Origin: Dokdonella fugitiva
Lineage (GTDB): Bacteria > Pseudomonadota > Gammaproteobacteria > Xanthomonadales > Rhodanobacteraceae
NCBI RefSeq assembly: GCF_004342425.1
Contig: NZ_SLWQ01000008.1
Coordinates: forward strand, 62,001 to 126,000
Length of the DNA stretch: 64,000 bases
Direction of reading: 5' to 3'
Shown: positions 16,474-26,162 of the stretch, one piece after another
Numbering within the stretch: the stretch's first letter is position 1
How the letters are laid out: the number at the start of each line of letters is the position of its first letter
Made by a program: the position numbers and the translations under genes
The notes under the pieces: generated by a model
The model's database searches: none
Seen by the model: only the letters and a program-made list of their open reading frames with translations
Told to the model about the DNA's origin: nothing

Positions 16474-18576
16474 TCAGGCCGCGCCTTCTTCCTCGGCCAC
16501 CGCCTTCATCGACAGGCGGATGCGGCCCTGCTTGTCGACTTCGAGCACCTTGACCTTGACGATGTCGCCTTCCTTGAGCTTGTCGGAAACCTTCTCGACG
16601 CGCTCGTTGGAGATCTGCGACACGTGTACGAGGCCGTCCTTGCCCGGCAGGATCGTCACGAACGCGCCGAAGTCCATCAGCTTGGCGACCTTGCCCTCGT
16701 AGATGCGGCCCGGCTCGACGTCGGAGACAATCTGCTCGATGCGCTTCTTCGCCGCTTCGCCCGCATCGCGGTTGACCGAGGCGATGATCACGGTGCCGTC
16801 GTCGTTGATGTCGATCGTCGCGCCGGTCTCGTCGGTGATCGAGCGGATCGTCGCGCCGCCCTTGCCGATCACTTCGCGGATCTTGTCCGGGTGGATCTTC
16901 ATCGTGATCAGGCGCGGCGCGTACTCGCTCATTTCCGCGCGGGGCGTGCTGATGACCTTGTTCATCTCGCCGAGGATGTGCAGGCGACCGCGCTTGGCCT
17001 GCTCGAGGGCGACCTTCATGATCTCCTCGGTGATGCCATCGATCTTGATGTCCATCTGCAGCGCGGAGATGCCGTCGGCGGAACCGGCGACCTTGAAATC
17101 CATGTCGCCGAGATGGTCCTCGTCACCGAGGATGTCGGACAGGACGACGAAGTTCGAGCCTTCCTTGACCAGGCCCATCGCGATGCCGGCGACCGGCGCC
17201 TTCAGCGGCACGCCCGCATCCATCATCGCGAGCGAGGAGCCGCACACCGACGCCATCGACGACGAACCGTTCGACTCGGTGATCTCCGAGACGACGCGCA
17301 GCACGTACGGGAACTCGTCGATCCCGGGCTTGACCGCCTGCACGCCGCGCTTGGCGAGGCGGCCATGGCCGATCTCGCGTCGCTTCGGCGCGCCGAAGCG
17401 GCCCGCTTCACCGACCGAGAACGGCGGGAAGTTGTAGTGGAACAGGAACGGATCCTTCGACTCGCCTTCCGGCGCGTCGATGATCTGCGCGTCACGCGTG
17501 GTGCCGAGCGTGCAGACGACGATCGCCTGCGTTTCGCCACGCGTGAACAGCGCCGAGCCGTGCGTGCGCGGCAACACGCCGACGCGCACGGTGATCGGGC
17601 GCACGTCGTCGAGGTTGCGGCCGTCGATGCGCACCTTGGTGTTGAGCACGCTGTCGCGCATGGTGCGGTATTCGAGTTCGGCGAACTCCTTGGCGAGGTC
17701 CGCCGCGGCCCAGCCCTTCTGCTCGGCTTCGGCCTTGAGCGACTCGAGCACGTCGGCCTTGATCGCGGCGATCGCATCGCGGCGCTGCAGCTTGTCGCGC
17801 ACCTGGAAGGCTTCGGCGAGCTTGGTGCCGACCGCGGCCTTGAGCGCGGCGACGAGCGCATCGTTGCGCGGCGGCGGCTGCCAGTCCCACGACGGCTTGG
17901 CGGCCTCGGTCGCCAGTTCGGCGATCGCGCGGATGACGACCTGCATCTGCTGGTGGCCGAACATGACCGCACCGAGCATGACATCTTCGCTGAGCAGCTT
18001 GGCTTCGGACTCCACCATGAGTACCGCATTGGCGGTGCCGGCGACGACGAGGTCGAGGTCGGAGGCCTTCGTTTCGGTCGTGGTCGGGTTGAGCAGGTAC
18101 TTGCCGTTGGCGTAGCCGACGCGCGCGGCGCCGATCGGACCCTTGAACGGGATGCCGGCCAGGCTGAGCGCGGCCGACGCGCCGATCATCGCGGGGATGT
18201 CGCCGTCGATCTCGGGATTGAGCGAGAGCACCTGCGCGATGACCTGCACTTCGTTGCGGAACTCCTCCGGGAAGAGCGGGCGCACCGGGCGGTCGATCAG
18301 GCGCGAGGTGAGTGTTTCCTTCTCGGTCGGACGGCCTTCGCGCTTGAAGAAGCCACCCGGGATGCGACCGGCCGAGTAAAACTTCTCGACGTAGTCGACG
18401 GTGAGCGGGAAGAAGTCCTGCCCCTCGCGTGCCTTCGGCGCCGCGACCGCGGTCACGAGGACGACGGTGCCGCCCATGCTGACCATGACCGCGCCGGTCG
18501 CCTGGCGGGCGATTTCGCCCGTCTCCAGCGTGACCGTATGCGCGCCGTACTGGAACGACTTGGTTACTTTCGCCAC
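16474..18576 (-). CDS. pnp: Polyribonucleotide nucleotidyltransferase (PNPase)
   Basis: 3'-5' phosphorolytic exoribonuclease and degradosome component, 700 residues. Two RNase PH domains are present; the second carries the catalytic region near [20 protein letters not shown] and [22 protein letters not shown] domain ([20 protein letters not shown]) and an S1 domain ([34 protein letters not shown]) follow. The start is the GTG at 18576, preceded by AGGA at eight bases; a longer ATG start would add a non-homologous leader. It is the last gene of the rimP-pnp operon and is followed by a strong terminator. A hairpin about 60 bases before the start may serve in autoregulation, as in Escherichia coli. 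Confidence 0.97.
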   Translation of the reverse strand: MAKVTKSFQYGAHTVTLETGEIARQATGAVMVSMGGTVVLVTAVAAPKAREGQDFFPLTVDYVEKFYSAGRIPGGFFKREGRPTEKETLTSRLIDRPVRPLFPEEFRNEVQVIAQVLSLNPEIDGDIPAMIGASAALSLAGIPFKGPIGAARVGYANGKYLLNPTTTETKASDLDLVVAGTANAVLMVESEAKLLSEDVMLGAVMFGHQQMQVVIRAIAELATEAAKPSWDWQPPPRNDALVAALKAAVGTKLAEAFQVRDKLQRRDAIAAIKADVLESLKAEAEQKGWAAADLAKEFAELEYRTMRDSVLNTKVRIDGRNLDDVRPITVRVGVLPRTHGSALFTRGETQAIVVCTLGTTRDAQIIDAPEGESKDPFLFHYNFPPFSVGEAGRFGAPKRREIGHGRLAKRGVQAVKPGIDEFPYVLRVVSEITESNGSSSMASVCGSSLAMMDAGVPLKAPVAGIAMGLVKEGSNFVVLSDILGDEDHLGDMDFKVAGSADGISALQMDIKIDGITEEIMKVALEQAKRGRLHILGEMNKVISTPRAEMSEYAPRLITMKIHPDKIREVIGKGGATIRSITDETGATIDINDDGTVIIASVNRDAGEAAKKRIEQIVSDVEPGRIYEGKVAKLMDFGAFVTILPGKDGLVHVSQISNERVEKVSDKLKEGDIVKVKVLEVDKQGRIRLSMKAVAEEEGAA

Positions 18577-18634
18577 GTTGTTAGTCCTGTCTGGAAGGCG
18601 CATTCCCCATGGAACGCGCTCGTGCTTCACTTGA

Positions 18635-18660
18635 AGAGTGCGGCCATGGATGGCCGCTCT
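18635..18660 (-). promoter_or_regulatory. Long hairpin in the pnp leader, possible RNase processing site
   Basis: GCGGCCAT/ATGGCCGC pairs perfectly over eight bases, and AGAG/CTCT extends the stem past one bulged T. It lies 59-84 bases before the pnp GTG. No T-tract follows. In enterobacteria a stem-loop in this place is cut by RNase III and lets PNPase limit its own synthesis. The same role here is inferred. Confidence 0.55.
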
Positions 18661-18792
18661 GGAATTTCATGTTGCGTGCAACGCATTCGCCCATGGAACG
18701 GCCCGGTGGGGCGGCGTTCATGGACGAACGCACAAACAAACGAGCGGCCCCGCATCCACTATCGACGTAATGTCGGAGTCGCATGTACGCGC

Positions 18793-19062
18793 TTAGCGGC
18801 GAAGACCCAAACGCTCGATGAGCGACTTGTAACGCTCGGCGTCCGCCTTCTTGAGGTAGGCCAGCAGGCTGCGGCGCTGGTTCACCATCTTGAGCAGGCC
18901 GCGACGCGAATGATGATCCTTGTCGTGGTCGGCGAAGTGCTTGGACAGGTGCTCGATGCGTGCGGACAGCAGAGCGACCTGCACTTCCGGCGAGCCGGTA
19001 TCGTTCTTGCCACGACCGAAATCGGCAATGATCTTGCTGGTTTGTTCAACGGAGAGGGACAT
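18793..19062 (-). CDS. rpsO: 30S ribosomal protein S15
   Basis: Ribosomal protein of 89 residues that binds the central domain of 16S rRNA early in 30S assembly. The sequence [32 protein letters not shown], then [34 protein letters not shown], is the standard S15 pattern, including the rRNA-binding HHSRRGL segment. It lies between truB and pnp as in most gammaproteobacteria. In Escherichia coli S15 represses its own mRNA by a pseudoknot; none was searched for here. The 216-base gap to pnp holds a hairpin and a direct repeat. Confidence 0.98.
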   Translation of the reverse strand: MSLSVEQTSKIIADFGRGKNDTGSPEVQVALLSARIEHLSKHFADHDKDHHSRRGLLKMVNQRRSLLAYLKKADAERYKSLIERLGLRR

Positions 19063-19268
19063 GGTGTCTGCCTTTTTGATGGAACATACGGCGCGGATCA
19101 GCCCGGGCATTCGGCACGAGCGCAAACCGCGTCAGGAACCCCGGCTCGCGCCGGGACGAAACTAAGCTCCCTATTCTAACCCGATTCCCGCGCGAATGGC
19201 GGGCGACTTCAATGCGAAGTCCCGTCCCGCGCTGCGGTCCTCCCTGCCGCCGCAGCCCGCCGGCGGGT

Positions 19269-20201
19269 TCAGACCGGGGAACGTGGCGCCGTGACGGCAT
19301 TGAACCCGCGCAGCACCCGCATCTCGCCGCCGTCCCCGATCGCCACGAGCGCGACCAGCCGGCCCGTCGGGTCGATCGCGCAGGCGAGCGGGACCGCGGT
19401 TGCACCCGGCCGGACCGGACGCCGCCCCTGGCCGAGCAGGATCGCCTCGGTCGCCGAGACGGCGAGCTGCGGCAACGCGGCGAGGCCTCGTTCGAGCGGC
19501 AACAGGCAGGCGTCGAGCGCGGCCTCGCCTTCGGCAGCCAGCGCCTCGAGTCGTTCCAGCGTGAACATCCGCGGCTGCATGAACGGTTCGACCCACAGCC
19601 GGCGCAGGGCGGTCACGTGCGCGCCGCAGCCGAGCCGCTCGCCGAGATCGCGCACGAGGCTGCGCACGTAGGTGCCCGAGCCACATTCGACTTCAAGTCG
19701 CAGGCGGTCGCCCGCGCGCCCGAGCAGGTCGAAGCGGTACACCGCGACCTCGCGCGCCGGCGCGACGACGTCCTCGCCACGGCGCGCGCGCCGGTACAAC
19801 GGTTCGCCGCCCTGCTTGAGCGCCGAATAGACCGGCGGCACCTGGGTGATGCGACCGGTCAGGCCCGCCGCGGCACGACGGATCGCCTCGTCGTCGAGCG
19901 GGGGCACGACGCGCCGTTCGAGCACCTCGCCTTCGGCGTCGTCGGTGGTCGTGCTCACGCCGAGGGCGCATTCGGCCGCATAGGCCTTGCGCGCCCCGAG
20001 CAGCAGCCCCGCGATCTTGGTGGCTTCGCCGAAACAGACCGGGAGCAGTCCGGTCGCGAGCGGGTCGAGGCTGCCGGTGTGCCCGGCCTTGTCGGCGCGG
20101 AATAGGCGCCGCGCCTTCTGCAGGGCCTGGTTCGAACTCAGGCCGGCCGATTTGTCCAGCAGCAGGATGCCATGCACGTCCCGCCAGACGGGCTTCACCA
20201 T
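19269..20201 (-). CDS. truB: tRNA pseudouridine(55) synthase
   Basis: Makes pseudouridine 55 in the T-loop of tRNAs. Protein of 310 residues from the ATG at 20201 (GGGGGAG before it). The catalytic block [15 protein letters not shown] has the essential Asp; [10 protein letters not shown] and [16 protein letters not shown] and the RNA-binding GTYVRSL segment are also present. A C-terminal part of about 60 residues matches the PUA-like tail ([24 protein letters not shown]). It lies between rbfA and rpsO in the translation operon. Confidence 0.97.
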   Translation of the reverse strand: MVKPVWRDVHGILLLDKSAGLSSNQALQKARRLFRADKAGHTGSLDPLATGLLPVCFGEATKIAGLLLGARKAYAAECALGVSTTTDDAEGEVLERRVVPPLDDEAIRRAAAGLTGRITQVPPVYSALKQGGEPLYRRARRGEDVVAPAREVAVYRFDLLGRAGDRLRLEVECGSGTYVRSLVRDLGERLGCGAHVTALRRLWVEPFMQPRMFTLERLEALAAEGEAALDACLLPLERGLAALPQLAVSATEAILLGQGRRPVRPGATAVPLACAIDPTGRLVALVAIGDGGEMRVLRGFNAVTAPRSPV

Positions 20202-20233
20202 CACACGATCTCCCCCGCTGCGGCTCGCGCCGG

Positions 20234-20578
20234 TCAGGAACCGCCGCGCAGCAGCGTCTCGATGCGCTCGCCGCGGTCGACCGAATCGTCGTAGCGGAAG
20301 CGCAGCTCCGGCACGCGCCGCAACTTCATCGTGCGCGACAGCTCGCGGCGGAACTCCTTCGCGAGCTCGTTGAGCGCGGCGACCGCTTCGGGCCCCTGCT
20401 CGCCGAGCAGGGCGGTGACGAACACGGTCGCGACGTCGAGATCCTTGGTGACCTCGACGTCGGACACGCTCACCGACGGCAACGCATGCTCACGCACGGC
20501 GCCGTGCACGAGCAACGCGATCTCGCGGCGCAGTTCGGCCGAGACGCGATCGGAGCGATTGAAGGATTTGGCGGGCAT
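20234..20578 (-). CDS. rbfA: 30S ribosome-binding factor RbfA
   Basis: Small KH-type protein of 114 residues that helps late 16S rRNA maturation and cold adaptation. Sequence features are [23 protein letters not shown], the [18 protein letters not shown] strand pair, and [25 protein letters not shown]. It follows infB in the operon. The gap to infB (128 bases) is unusual and is filled by a GGGAATCGGGAATGG inverted repeat, which ends only a few bases before the ATG at 20578. Confidence 0.96.
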   Translation of the reverse strand: MPAKSFNRSDRVSAELRREIALLVHGAVREHALPSVSVSDVEVTKDLDVATVFVTALLGEQGPEAVAALNELAKEFRRELSRTMKLRRVPELRFRYDDSVDRGERIETLLRGGS

Positions 20579-20582
20579 GGCC

Positions 20583-20700
20583 GGGAATCGGGAATGGAGA
20601 ATCGGGAATGGCAAAAAAACCGAAACCATCTACCGGAATGGGGAGGTGGAGTGCGGAATCTGCTTCAAGCGATTCCCCATTCCCGATTCCCCATTCCCGG
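20583..20700. repeat. GGGAATCGGGAATGG-type inverted repeat between infB and rbfA
   Basis: Left arm 20583-20611 is made of GGGAATCG/GGGAATGG units. Right arm 20671-20700 is its approximate reverse complement (GATTCCCCATTCCC units). About 60 bases separate the arms, so the transcript can fold into a long imperfect hairpin. A second copy lies between glmM and dksA (47965-48097). Confidence 0.85.
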
Positions 20701-20703
20701 CAG

Positions 20704-23322
20704 TCACAGCGTCCGCTGCACCTCGATGCGCTCGAAGCACTCGATCTGGTCACCCGGCTTGACGTCGTTGTACTGCTTCACGCCGATGCCGCACTCGGTG
20801 CCGTTGCGCACCTCCTCGACGTTCTCCTTGAAGCGGCGCAGCGACTCGAGTTCGCCCTGGAAGATGACCGTGTTGTCGCGCAGCACGCGGATCGGCTTGT
20901 GCCGCTTGACCGTGCCTTCGATGACCATGCAGCCGGCGACCGCGCCGAACTTCGAGCTGCGGAACACCTCGCGCACCTGCGCGACGCCGATGATCTCCTC
21001 GCGCACTTCCTTGCCGAGCATGCCCGTCGCGACCTGCTTCACCTGGTCGATGACGTCGTAGATGATCGAGAAGTAGCGCAGGTCCAGGCCGTTGGCCTCG
21101 ATGATGCGTCGCGCGGAAGCATCGGCACGCACGTTGAAGCCGATGATCACCGCCTTCGACGCCGCGGCGAGCGTGGCATCGGATTCGGTGATGCCGCCGA
21201 CGCCGGACGCGATCACGTTGACGCGGATCTTGTCGGTGGTGATCGCTGTCAGCGATTCGCGCAGCGCCTCGGCCGAACCCTGCACGTCGGCCTTGACGAC
21301 GAGGTTGAGGCTCAGCTGGCCCGTGCCCTCGCCCATCTGCGCCATGATGTCTTCCATGCGGTTGCCGGCCTGCTTGACCAGGCGCGACTCGCGGCGCTTG
21401 TGCTGGCGCTGCTGGGCGACGTCCTTGGCCAGGCGTTCGTCGGCGACGACGACGAAATCGTCGCCCGCCTCCGGCACGCCCGAGAGGCCGAGCACCTGCA
21501 CCGGGATCGACGGGCCGGCCGATTCGACCTGGCGGCCGGTCTCGTCGAACAGCGCACGCACGCGGCCGTACTCTACGCCGCAGACGACGAAGTCGCCGCG
21601 CTTGAGCAGGCCCTGCTGCACGAGCACCGTGGCGACCGGGCCGCGGCCCTTGTCGAGGCTCGATTCGATCACCGCGCCGCTCGCGCGGCCATCCGGCACC
21701 GCGGTGAGGTCCATGACTTCAGCCTGCACCGAGATCGCGTCGAGCAGCGCGTCGACGCCCATGCCGGTCTTCGCCGACACCGGCACGAACTGCACGTCGC
21801 CACCCCATTCCTCGGGCACGACCTCGTGCTGGACGAGTCCCTGCTTGACCGTGTCCGGATTCGCGTCGGTCTTGTCCATCTTGTTCATCGCGACGATCAG
21901 CGGAACCTTCGCCGCACGCGCGTGCTGGATCGCTTCGACCGTCTGCGGCATCACGCCGTCGTCGGCGGCGACGACCAGCACGACGATGTCGGTCGACTGC
22001 GCGCCACGCGCGCGCATCGACGAGAACGCGGCGTGGCCGGGCGTGTCGAGGAACGTGATGACGCCCTTCGGCGTGTCGACGTGGTAGGCGCCGATGTGCT
22101 GCGTGATGCCGCCCGCTTCGCCTGCGGCGACCTTGGTGCGGCGGATGTAGTCGAGCAGCGAGGTCTTGCCGTGGTCGACGTGGCCCATGATCGTGACCAC
22201 GGGCGGGCGCGTCTGCTTCTCGCCCTCGTCGCCGGCCTGCTGCGCGAGCAGGGTGGTCTCGGCACTCGTGTCCTCGGCCGCGACGACCTTGTGGCCGAGT
22301 TCCTCGGCGACCAGCACCGCGGTGTCGTGGTCGATCGCCTGGTTGATCGTCACCATCACTCCCATCTTGAACAATGCCTTGACCACGTCGGCGCCCTTGA
22401 CGGCGAGCTTCGCGGCGAAATCGGCGACGGTGATCGACTCGCCGACCGAGATCTCGCGCACGACCGGGGCGGTCGGGCGGGAAAATGCGTGCGCGGGGCC
22501 GCTGCGCGACTGCTCCACCTGTCGCGTCTTCGGGCGCTTGCGCCCGGTGCGGCGCGCAGCGCCCTCGCGCGAGAGGTGCAGCTCGTTGCCGAAGTAGCGC
22601 GGACCGCTGTCGTCGCTGCCGCCGTCGTCGCGCATGCGGTGCGAACCGTGCTTGGGCTTGTGGCGGTGCGGCGCGTCGGCAGGTGCGCCGCTCCCGGGGG
22701 CGCGTTCCGGGCGCGGGCGCTCCACCGCGGCTTCGCGCGGCGCGGCGGCCGCCGGCTCCGCAGGAGACGCCGGGGACTCGGTCTTCGTCTCTTCCTCGGC
22801 GCGCCGGCGCGCTTCTTCCTCCGCGGCGGCGCGGCGGGCTTCCTCGGCCGCGCGCATCTTCGCGTCTTCTTCCTGGCGGCGGCGATCGGCCTCGGCGCGC
22901 GCGCGGTCTTCCGCCTCACGCTTGAGCTGCGATTCGCCGAGCTTGCGCAGGGCCTCTTCGCGCTCGGGATCGACCTGCTGCGCTTCTTCGACCGTGCTGC
23001 GCTTGACGTAGGTGCGCTTCTGGCGCACCTCGACGTTGACCGTCTTCGCGCTCGCGCCGCGCTGGCCCGGGACCACGGTGATTTCGCTGACCGTGCGCCG
23101 CTTGAGCGTGATCTGCCGCGGCGACGAAGCCGCTTCCACCGGCGCCTCTTCCTTCTTGCCGTGCGTGCGGCGCAGGAAGCCGAGCAGCTTCACTTTTTCG
23201 GTGCTGCTGATGACCTGGTCGGGATCGGAGAACTTCATGCCCGCTTCGCCCAGCTGCGCGAGCAGCTTGTCGACCGGTGTGCCGAGGACCTTGGCCAGTT
23301 GTTTGATCGTGACGTCCGACAT
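20704..23322 (-). CDS. infB: Translation initiation factor IF-2
   Basis: GTPase of 872 residues that brings fMet-tRNA to the 30S subunit. An N-terminal IF2N domain ([23 protein letters not shown]) is followed by a Glu/Arg/Ala-rich coiled linker (about 100-200). The G domain has G1 [10 protein letters not shown]3 DTPGHAAF, and G4 NKMDK, followed by SAKTGMG. The C-terminal domains end [16 protein letters not shown], which binds the initiator tRNA. The start ATG has GGAG ten bases before it. It sits between nusA and rbfA in the conserved operon. Confidence 0.98.
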   Translation of the reverse strand: MSDVTIKQLAKVLGTPVDKLLAQLGEAGMKFSDPDQVISSTEKVKLLGFLRRTHGKKEEAPVEAASSPRQITLKRRTVSEITVVPGQRGASAKTVNVEVRQKRTYVKRSTVEEAQQVDPEREEALRKLGESQLKREAEDRARAEADRRRQEEDAKMRAAEEARRAAAEEEARRRAEEETKTESPASPAEPAAAAPREAAVERPRPERAPGSGAPADAPHRHKPKHGSHRMRDDGGSDDSGPRYFGNELHLSREGAARRTGRKRPKTRQVEQSRSGPAHAFSRPTAPVVREISVGESITVADFAAKLAVKGADVVKALFKMGVMVTINQAIDHDTAVLVAEELGHKVVAAEDTSAETTLLAQQAGDEGEKQTRPPVVTIMGHVDHGKTSLLDYIRRTKVAAGEAGGITQHIGAYHVDTPKGVITFLDTPGHAAFSSMRARGAQSTDIVVLVVAADDGVMPQTVEAIQHARAAKVPLIVAMNKMDKTDANPDTVKQGLVQHEVVPEEWGGDVQFVPVSAKTGMGVDALLDAISVQAEVMDLTAVPDGRASGAVIESSLDKGRGPVATVLVQQGLLKRGDFVVCGVEYGRVRALFDETGRQVESAGPSIPVQVLGLSGVPEAGDDFVVVADERLAKDVAQQRQHKRRESRLVKQAGNRMEDIMAQMGEGTGQLSLNLVVKADVQGSAEALRESLTAITTDKIRVNVIASGVGGITESDATLAAASKAVIIGFNVRADASARRIIEANGLDLRYFSIIYDVIDQVKQVATGMLGKEVREEIIGVAQVREVFRSSKFGAVAGCMVIEGTVKRHKPIRVLRDNTVIFQGELESLRRFKENVEEVRNGTECGIGVKQYNDVKPGDQIECFERIEVQRTL

Positions 23323-23449
23323 CGATTTGGTACTCCGTGGCCCTGCGACGCGTGCGGGGGTGGTTCCAGCCGGGGGCGCCTCGCACCGGCGCCGTCCGTG
23401 TTCGTGTATTGCCGACGATGCGCGGAGCGCACCGCCCTTGCGTCGCCGG

Positions 23450-24943
23450 TTACGCGGCGGCGCCCTCGCGAGCGGCCATGATCAGCGCCGCCGCCTGGTC
23501 CTCGTCGATCCCTTCGATGCCCAGTTCCATGAACTCGTCGGTGGCGAGGTCGGCGAGATTCTCGCGCGTGACGACGCCGTGCGAAGCGAGTTCGAACGCG
23601 AGTGCCTCGTCCATCCCCTCGACCGCGAGCAGGTCGTCGGCAGGCTTGTGCTCCTCGATGCCTTCCTCGACCGCGAGCGCGTCGGTGAGCAGCGCGTCGC
23701 GCGCACGCGCGCGCAGTTCCTCGACGATGTCCTCGTCGAAGCCCTCGATGCCGAGCAGCTCGGCGGTCGGCACGTAGGCGATTTCCTCGACCGTGGAGAA
23801 ACCTTCCTGCACGAGGATCTGCGCGATCTCCCCGTCCACCTCGAGCTTGGCGATGAACAGTTCGCGCGCGACGGCCTGCTCGGCCTCGCTCTTCTGGCGC
23901 ACCTGGTCGGCGGTCATCACGTTGAGCTGCCAGCCGCTGAGCTTGCTGGCGAGGCGCACGTTCTGGCCGCCGCGGCCGATCGCCTGCGACAGCTTGTCCT
24001 CGGCGACCGCGATGTCCATCGAGTGCTTTTCCTCGTCGACGATGATCGACTGCACCTCCGCCGGCGCCATCGCATTGATGACGAACTGCGCCGGGTTGTC
24101 GTTCCAGAGCACGATGTCGATGCGCTCGCCGTTGAGCTCGTTCGACACCGCCTGCACGCGCGAACCGCGCATGCCGATGCAGGCGCCGATCGGGTCGGTG
24201 CGATGATCGTGCGCGAGCACGGCGATCTTGGCGCGGTCGCCCGGGTCGCGCGCACAGGCCTTGATCTCGACCAAGCCCTGGCCGACTTCCGGCACTTCGA
24301 GCTTGAACAGTTCCATCATCAACTCCGGCGCGGTGCGCGACACGAACAGCTGCGGGCCGCGCGGCTCGGACTTGACCTCGTACAGGTAGCCGCGCAGGCG
24401 ATCGCCCGTGCGCACCGCCTCGCGCGGGATGCTGCGGTCGCGCGGCACGAATGCTTCGGCGTTGCCGCCGAGGTCGAGGTAGATGCTGCCGCGCTCCACG
24501 CGCTTGACGATGCCGGTGATGAGTTCGCCGACGCGATCCTTGTAGGCGTCGACGACCAGCGCACGCTCGGCTTCACGCACGCGCTGAACGATGACCTGCT
24601 TGGCCGCCTGGGCGGAAATGCGCCCGAAATCGGGGTTTTCGATCTGCTGCTCGATGTACTCGCCGACCTCGATGCCCTCGACCTCCTCGATCGCGTCCAT
24701 CAGGCGGATCTGCCGGTCGGGCGACTCCATCACCACGTCGTCGGCGACGACCTCCCAGCGGCGGAACGTCTCGTAATCACCGGTGTCGCGATCGATCGAG
24801 ACGCGCACGGCGACGTCTTCCTCGGCGTAGCGCTTCTTCGCGGCGGACGCCAGCGCGGCCTCCATCGCTTCGAAAATGACGCCTCTCGGAACGCCCTTCT
24901 CGTTGGCGACCGCATCGACGACCAGCAGCAGATCTTTGCTCAT
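23450..24943 (-). CDS. nusA: Transcription termination/antitermination protein NusA
   Basis: RNA-polymerase-binding factor of 497 residues controlling pausing, termination and antitermination. N-terminal domain [21 protein letters not shown], then the S1 domain ([22 protein letters not shown]), and two KH domains ([27 protein letters not shown] and [22 protein letters not shown]). The C-terminal third holds two acidic repeats of the alpha-CTD-binding type ([19 protein letters not shown] and [19 protein letters not shown]). GAGGAG lies eight bases before the ATG. The 299-base gap to rimP, normally very short, contains an 81-bp exact duplication. Confidence 0.98.
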   Translation of the reverse strand: MSKDLLLVVDAVANEKGVPRGVIFEAMEAALASAAKKRYAEEDVAVRVSIDRDTGDYETFRRWEVVADDVVMESPDRQIRLMDAIEEVEGIEVGEYIEQQIENPDFGRISAQAAKQVIVQRVREAERALVVDAYKDRVGELITGIVKRVERGSIYLDLGGNAEAFVPRDRSIPREAVRTGDRLRGYLYEVKSEPRGPQLFVSRTAPELMMELFKLEVPEVGQGLVEIKACARDPGDRAKIAVLAHDHRTDPIGACIGMRGSRVQAVSNELNGERIDIVLWNDNPAQFVINAMAPAEVQSIIVDEEKHSMDIAVAEDKLSQAIGRGGQNVRLASKLSGWQLNVMTADQVRQKSEAEQAVARELFIAKLEVDGEIAQILVQEGFSTVEEIAYVPTAELLGIEGFDEDIVEELRARARDALLTDALAVEEGIEEHKPADDLLAVEGMDEALAFELASHGVVTRENLADLATDEFMELGIEGIDEDQAAALIMAAREGAAA

Positions 24944-24957
24944 TGTTGGGCTCCTCG

Positions 24958-25038
24958 GAACGGCATCGCTACCGCCCGAACGACGACTTCAATCCTGTTT
25001 GTTACCGCTTCGTCCGACCCTGTCGACCGGGCCTTACG
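24958..25038. repeat. 81-bp direct repeat, copy 1 (rimP-nusA gap)
   Basis: Identical over 81 bases (from GAACGGCATCGCTACCGC to GGGCCTTACG) to 25132-25212, read by eye. Copy 1 ends before CTCCGTTGGC, and copy 2 before TTCCCGCC. It is not protein-coding. Confidence 0.9.
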
Positions 25039-25073
25039 CTCCGTTGGCTACTTCGGTATTGCTTCCACAACCC

Positions 25074-25119
25074 CGCCCGTCCTGCGGACGGGCCGCCCCC
25101 TTGACTCAAGGGGGCTCCA
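25074..25119. other. Two perfect hairpins between the 81-bp repeats
   Basis: GCCCGTCC/GGACGGGC (8 bp, loop TGC) and CCCCCTTGA/TCAAGGGGG (9 bp, loop of one base) lie back to back between the direct repeats. Neither has a T-tract. They may slow RNA degradation, act as processing sites, or be remains of a mobile repeat. Confidence 0.6.
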
Positions 25120-25131
25120 TCTGCGCCATCC

Positions 25132-25212
25132 GAACGGCATCGCTACCGCCCGAACGACGACTTCAATCCTGTTTGTTACCGCTTCGTCCGACCCTGTCGA
25201 CCGGGCCTTACG
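25132..25212. repeat. 81-bp direct repeat, copy 2 (rimP-nusA gap)
   Basis: Second exact copy of the 81-base sequence, 174 bases from the first. It ends 30 bases before the rimP stop. Confidence 0.9.
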
Positions 25213-25242
25213 TTCCCGCCCGGGCCCAGCCCCGGGCGACCA

Positions 25243-25767
25243 TCACTTCTTCTTCCGCTTCGGATGCGCCGCCTGCTCCGGCTTGCCCGGCTTGGCCGGG
25301 GCGAGCCCGAGCGCGACATAGTCGGGCACGAGGCGCGCCTTGGCGATGTTCGCATGCGCGATATCGACCGGCTTGCCGTCCTGCTCGATCGTGACGCGCT
25401 CCTCGTCGACGGCTTCGATCCGGCCCTGGAACCGGCGCCGGCCATCGAGCGGCAGGTTCACGCTGATCTTGACCTGTTCGCCGCGGAAGCGCTCGAAATG
25501 CGCCGGCGTGAACAGCGGGCGCTCCAGACCCGGCGACGAGACTTCGAGCGTGTAGCGTCCCGCGACCGGATCGTTGACGTCGAGGAGGGCGGAGATCTCG
25601 CGGCTGGCCCGCTCGCAGTCGTCGATCGTGACGCCCTGCTCGGGTTCGTCGATGTAGACGCGCAGCAGGCTTCCACCCGCGTTCGGGCTGAACTCGATGC
25701 CGACCAGCTCGAGGCCGAGGTCGGCGATCGCGGGTTCCAGCAGCTGGCTCAGTTCGTCGTTGGTCAT
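25243..25767 (-). CDS. rimP: Ribosome maturation factor RimP
   Basis: Protein of 174 residues needed for 30S maturation. It starts MTNDELSQLLEPAIADLGLELVGIEFSPNAGGSLLRVYID. The motifs SREISALLDVNDPVAGRYTLEVSSPGLERPL and a second Sm-like domain follow (VKISVNLPLDGRRRFQGRIEAVDEERVTIEQDG). The C-terminal tail is Lys-rich. It is the first protein gene of the metY-rimP-nusA-infB operon, about 230 bases downstream of the initiator tRNA. Two terminator-like hairpins lie between tRNA and rimP. Confidence 0.97.
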   Translation of the reverse strand: MTNDELSQLLEPAIADLGLELVGIEFSPNAGGSLLRVYIDEPEQGVTIDDCERASREISALLDVNDPVAGRYTLEVSSPGLERPLFTPAHFERFRGEQVKISVNLPLDGRRRFQGRIEAVDEERVTIEQDGKPVDIAHANIAKARLVPDYVALGLAPAKPGKPEQAAHPKRKKK

Positions 25768-25850
25768 GGCATCCGTCGCGATCGTCCCTGACCGCCAGAG
25801 GCAAGGGCGTCCATTCGGCCGCCATTGCGGGAAAAGCAAAAACACAAACA

Positions 25851-25872
25851 AAAAATGGGCACGAGGCCCATT
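25851..25872 (-). terminator. Second terminator/attenuator between tRNA-fMet and rimP
   Basis: On the minus strand, AATGGGC and GCCCATT form a 7-bp stem with loop CTCGT, followed by T-rich sequence. It lies 84 bases before the rimP start and after the first terminator. In the Escherichia coli metY operon, terminators also lie between the tRNA and rimP and set how much transcription reaches nusA and infB. Confidence 0.72.
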
Positions 25873-25950
25873 CCGTAGTTCGCCGTTGTGTCGCATCCAA
25901 CATCGGCGGATACCGCCCGAAGGCGGCCGGCGCATCCTGCGCCTGGCCAG

Positions 25951-25976
25951 AAAAAAAGCCGCTCGAGGCGGCCTTT
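25951..25976 (-). terminator. First terminator after tRNA-fMet
   Basis: On the minus strand, GCCGC and GCGGC pair around CTCGA and are followed by seven T. It lies about 20 bases after the tRNA 3' end and should end most tRNA transcripts, with some readthrough into rimP. Confidence 0.85.
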
Positions 25977-25995
25977 TCCTTGGACCTCTTGAAAC

Positions 25996-26072
<77 letters not shown>

Positions 26073-26083
26073 CCGAGCTACGC

Positions 26084-26112
26084 AGTGTAGCGGGAACGCC
26101 CCGTGACGGCAA
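26084..26112 (-). promoter_or_regulatory. Sigma-70 promoter of tRNA-fMet and the rimP operon
   Basis: On the minus strand TTGCCG (-35) and TACACT (-10) are separated by exactly 17 bases. The -10 ends 12 bases before the tRNA 5' end. The discriminator is GC-rich, as in growth-rate-controlled tRNA promoters. Confidence 0.75.
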
Positions 26113-26162
26113 CCCCGATGTTGCGAAGACGGCCCGCGCGCCCGCCGTCGTTCAGCACGCGA

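Noticed and set aside
16624..19179. Long plus-strand frame opposite pnp and rpsO
   Set aside because: Complementary shadow of two clear housekeeping genes; its sequence is only Arg/Asp/Val-rich.
20583..20700. Rho-independent terminator between infB and rbfA
   Set aside because: No T-tract at the end of the stem; the element is a long dispersed repeat, and rbfA is a known member of the operon.
24958..25212. Insertion sequence remnant
   Set aside because: No transposase-like frame and no terminal inverted repeats; only the direct 81-bp copies and hairpins are seen.
26098..26162. Terminator after nuoN
   Set aside because: Only weak GC pairing and no T-run was visible; transcription may end elsewhere.
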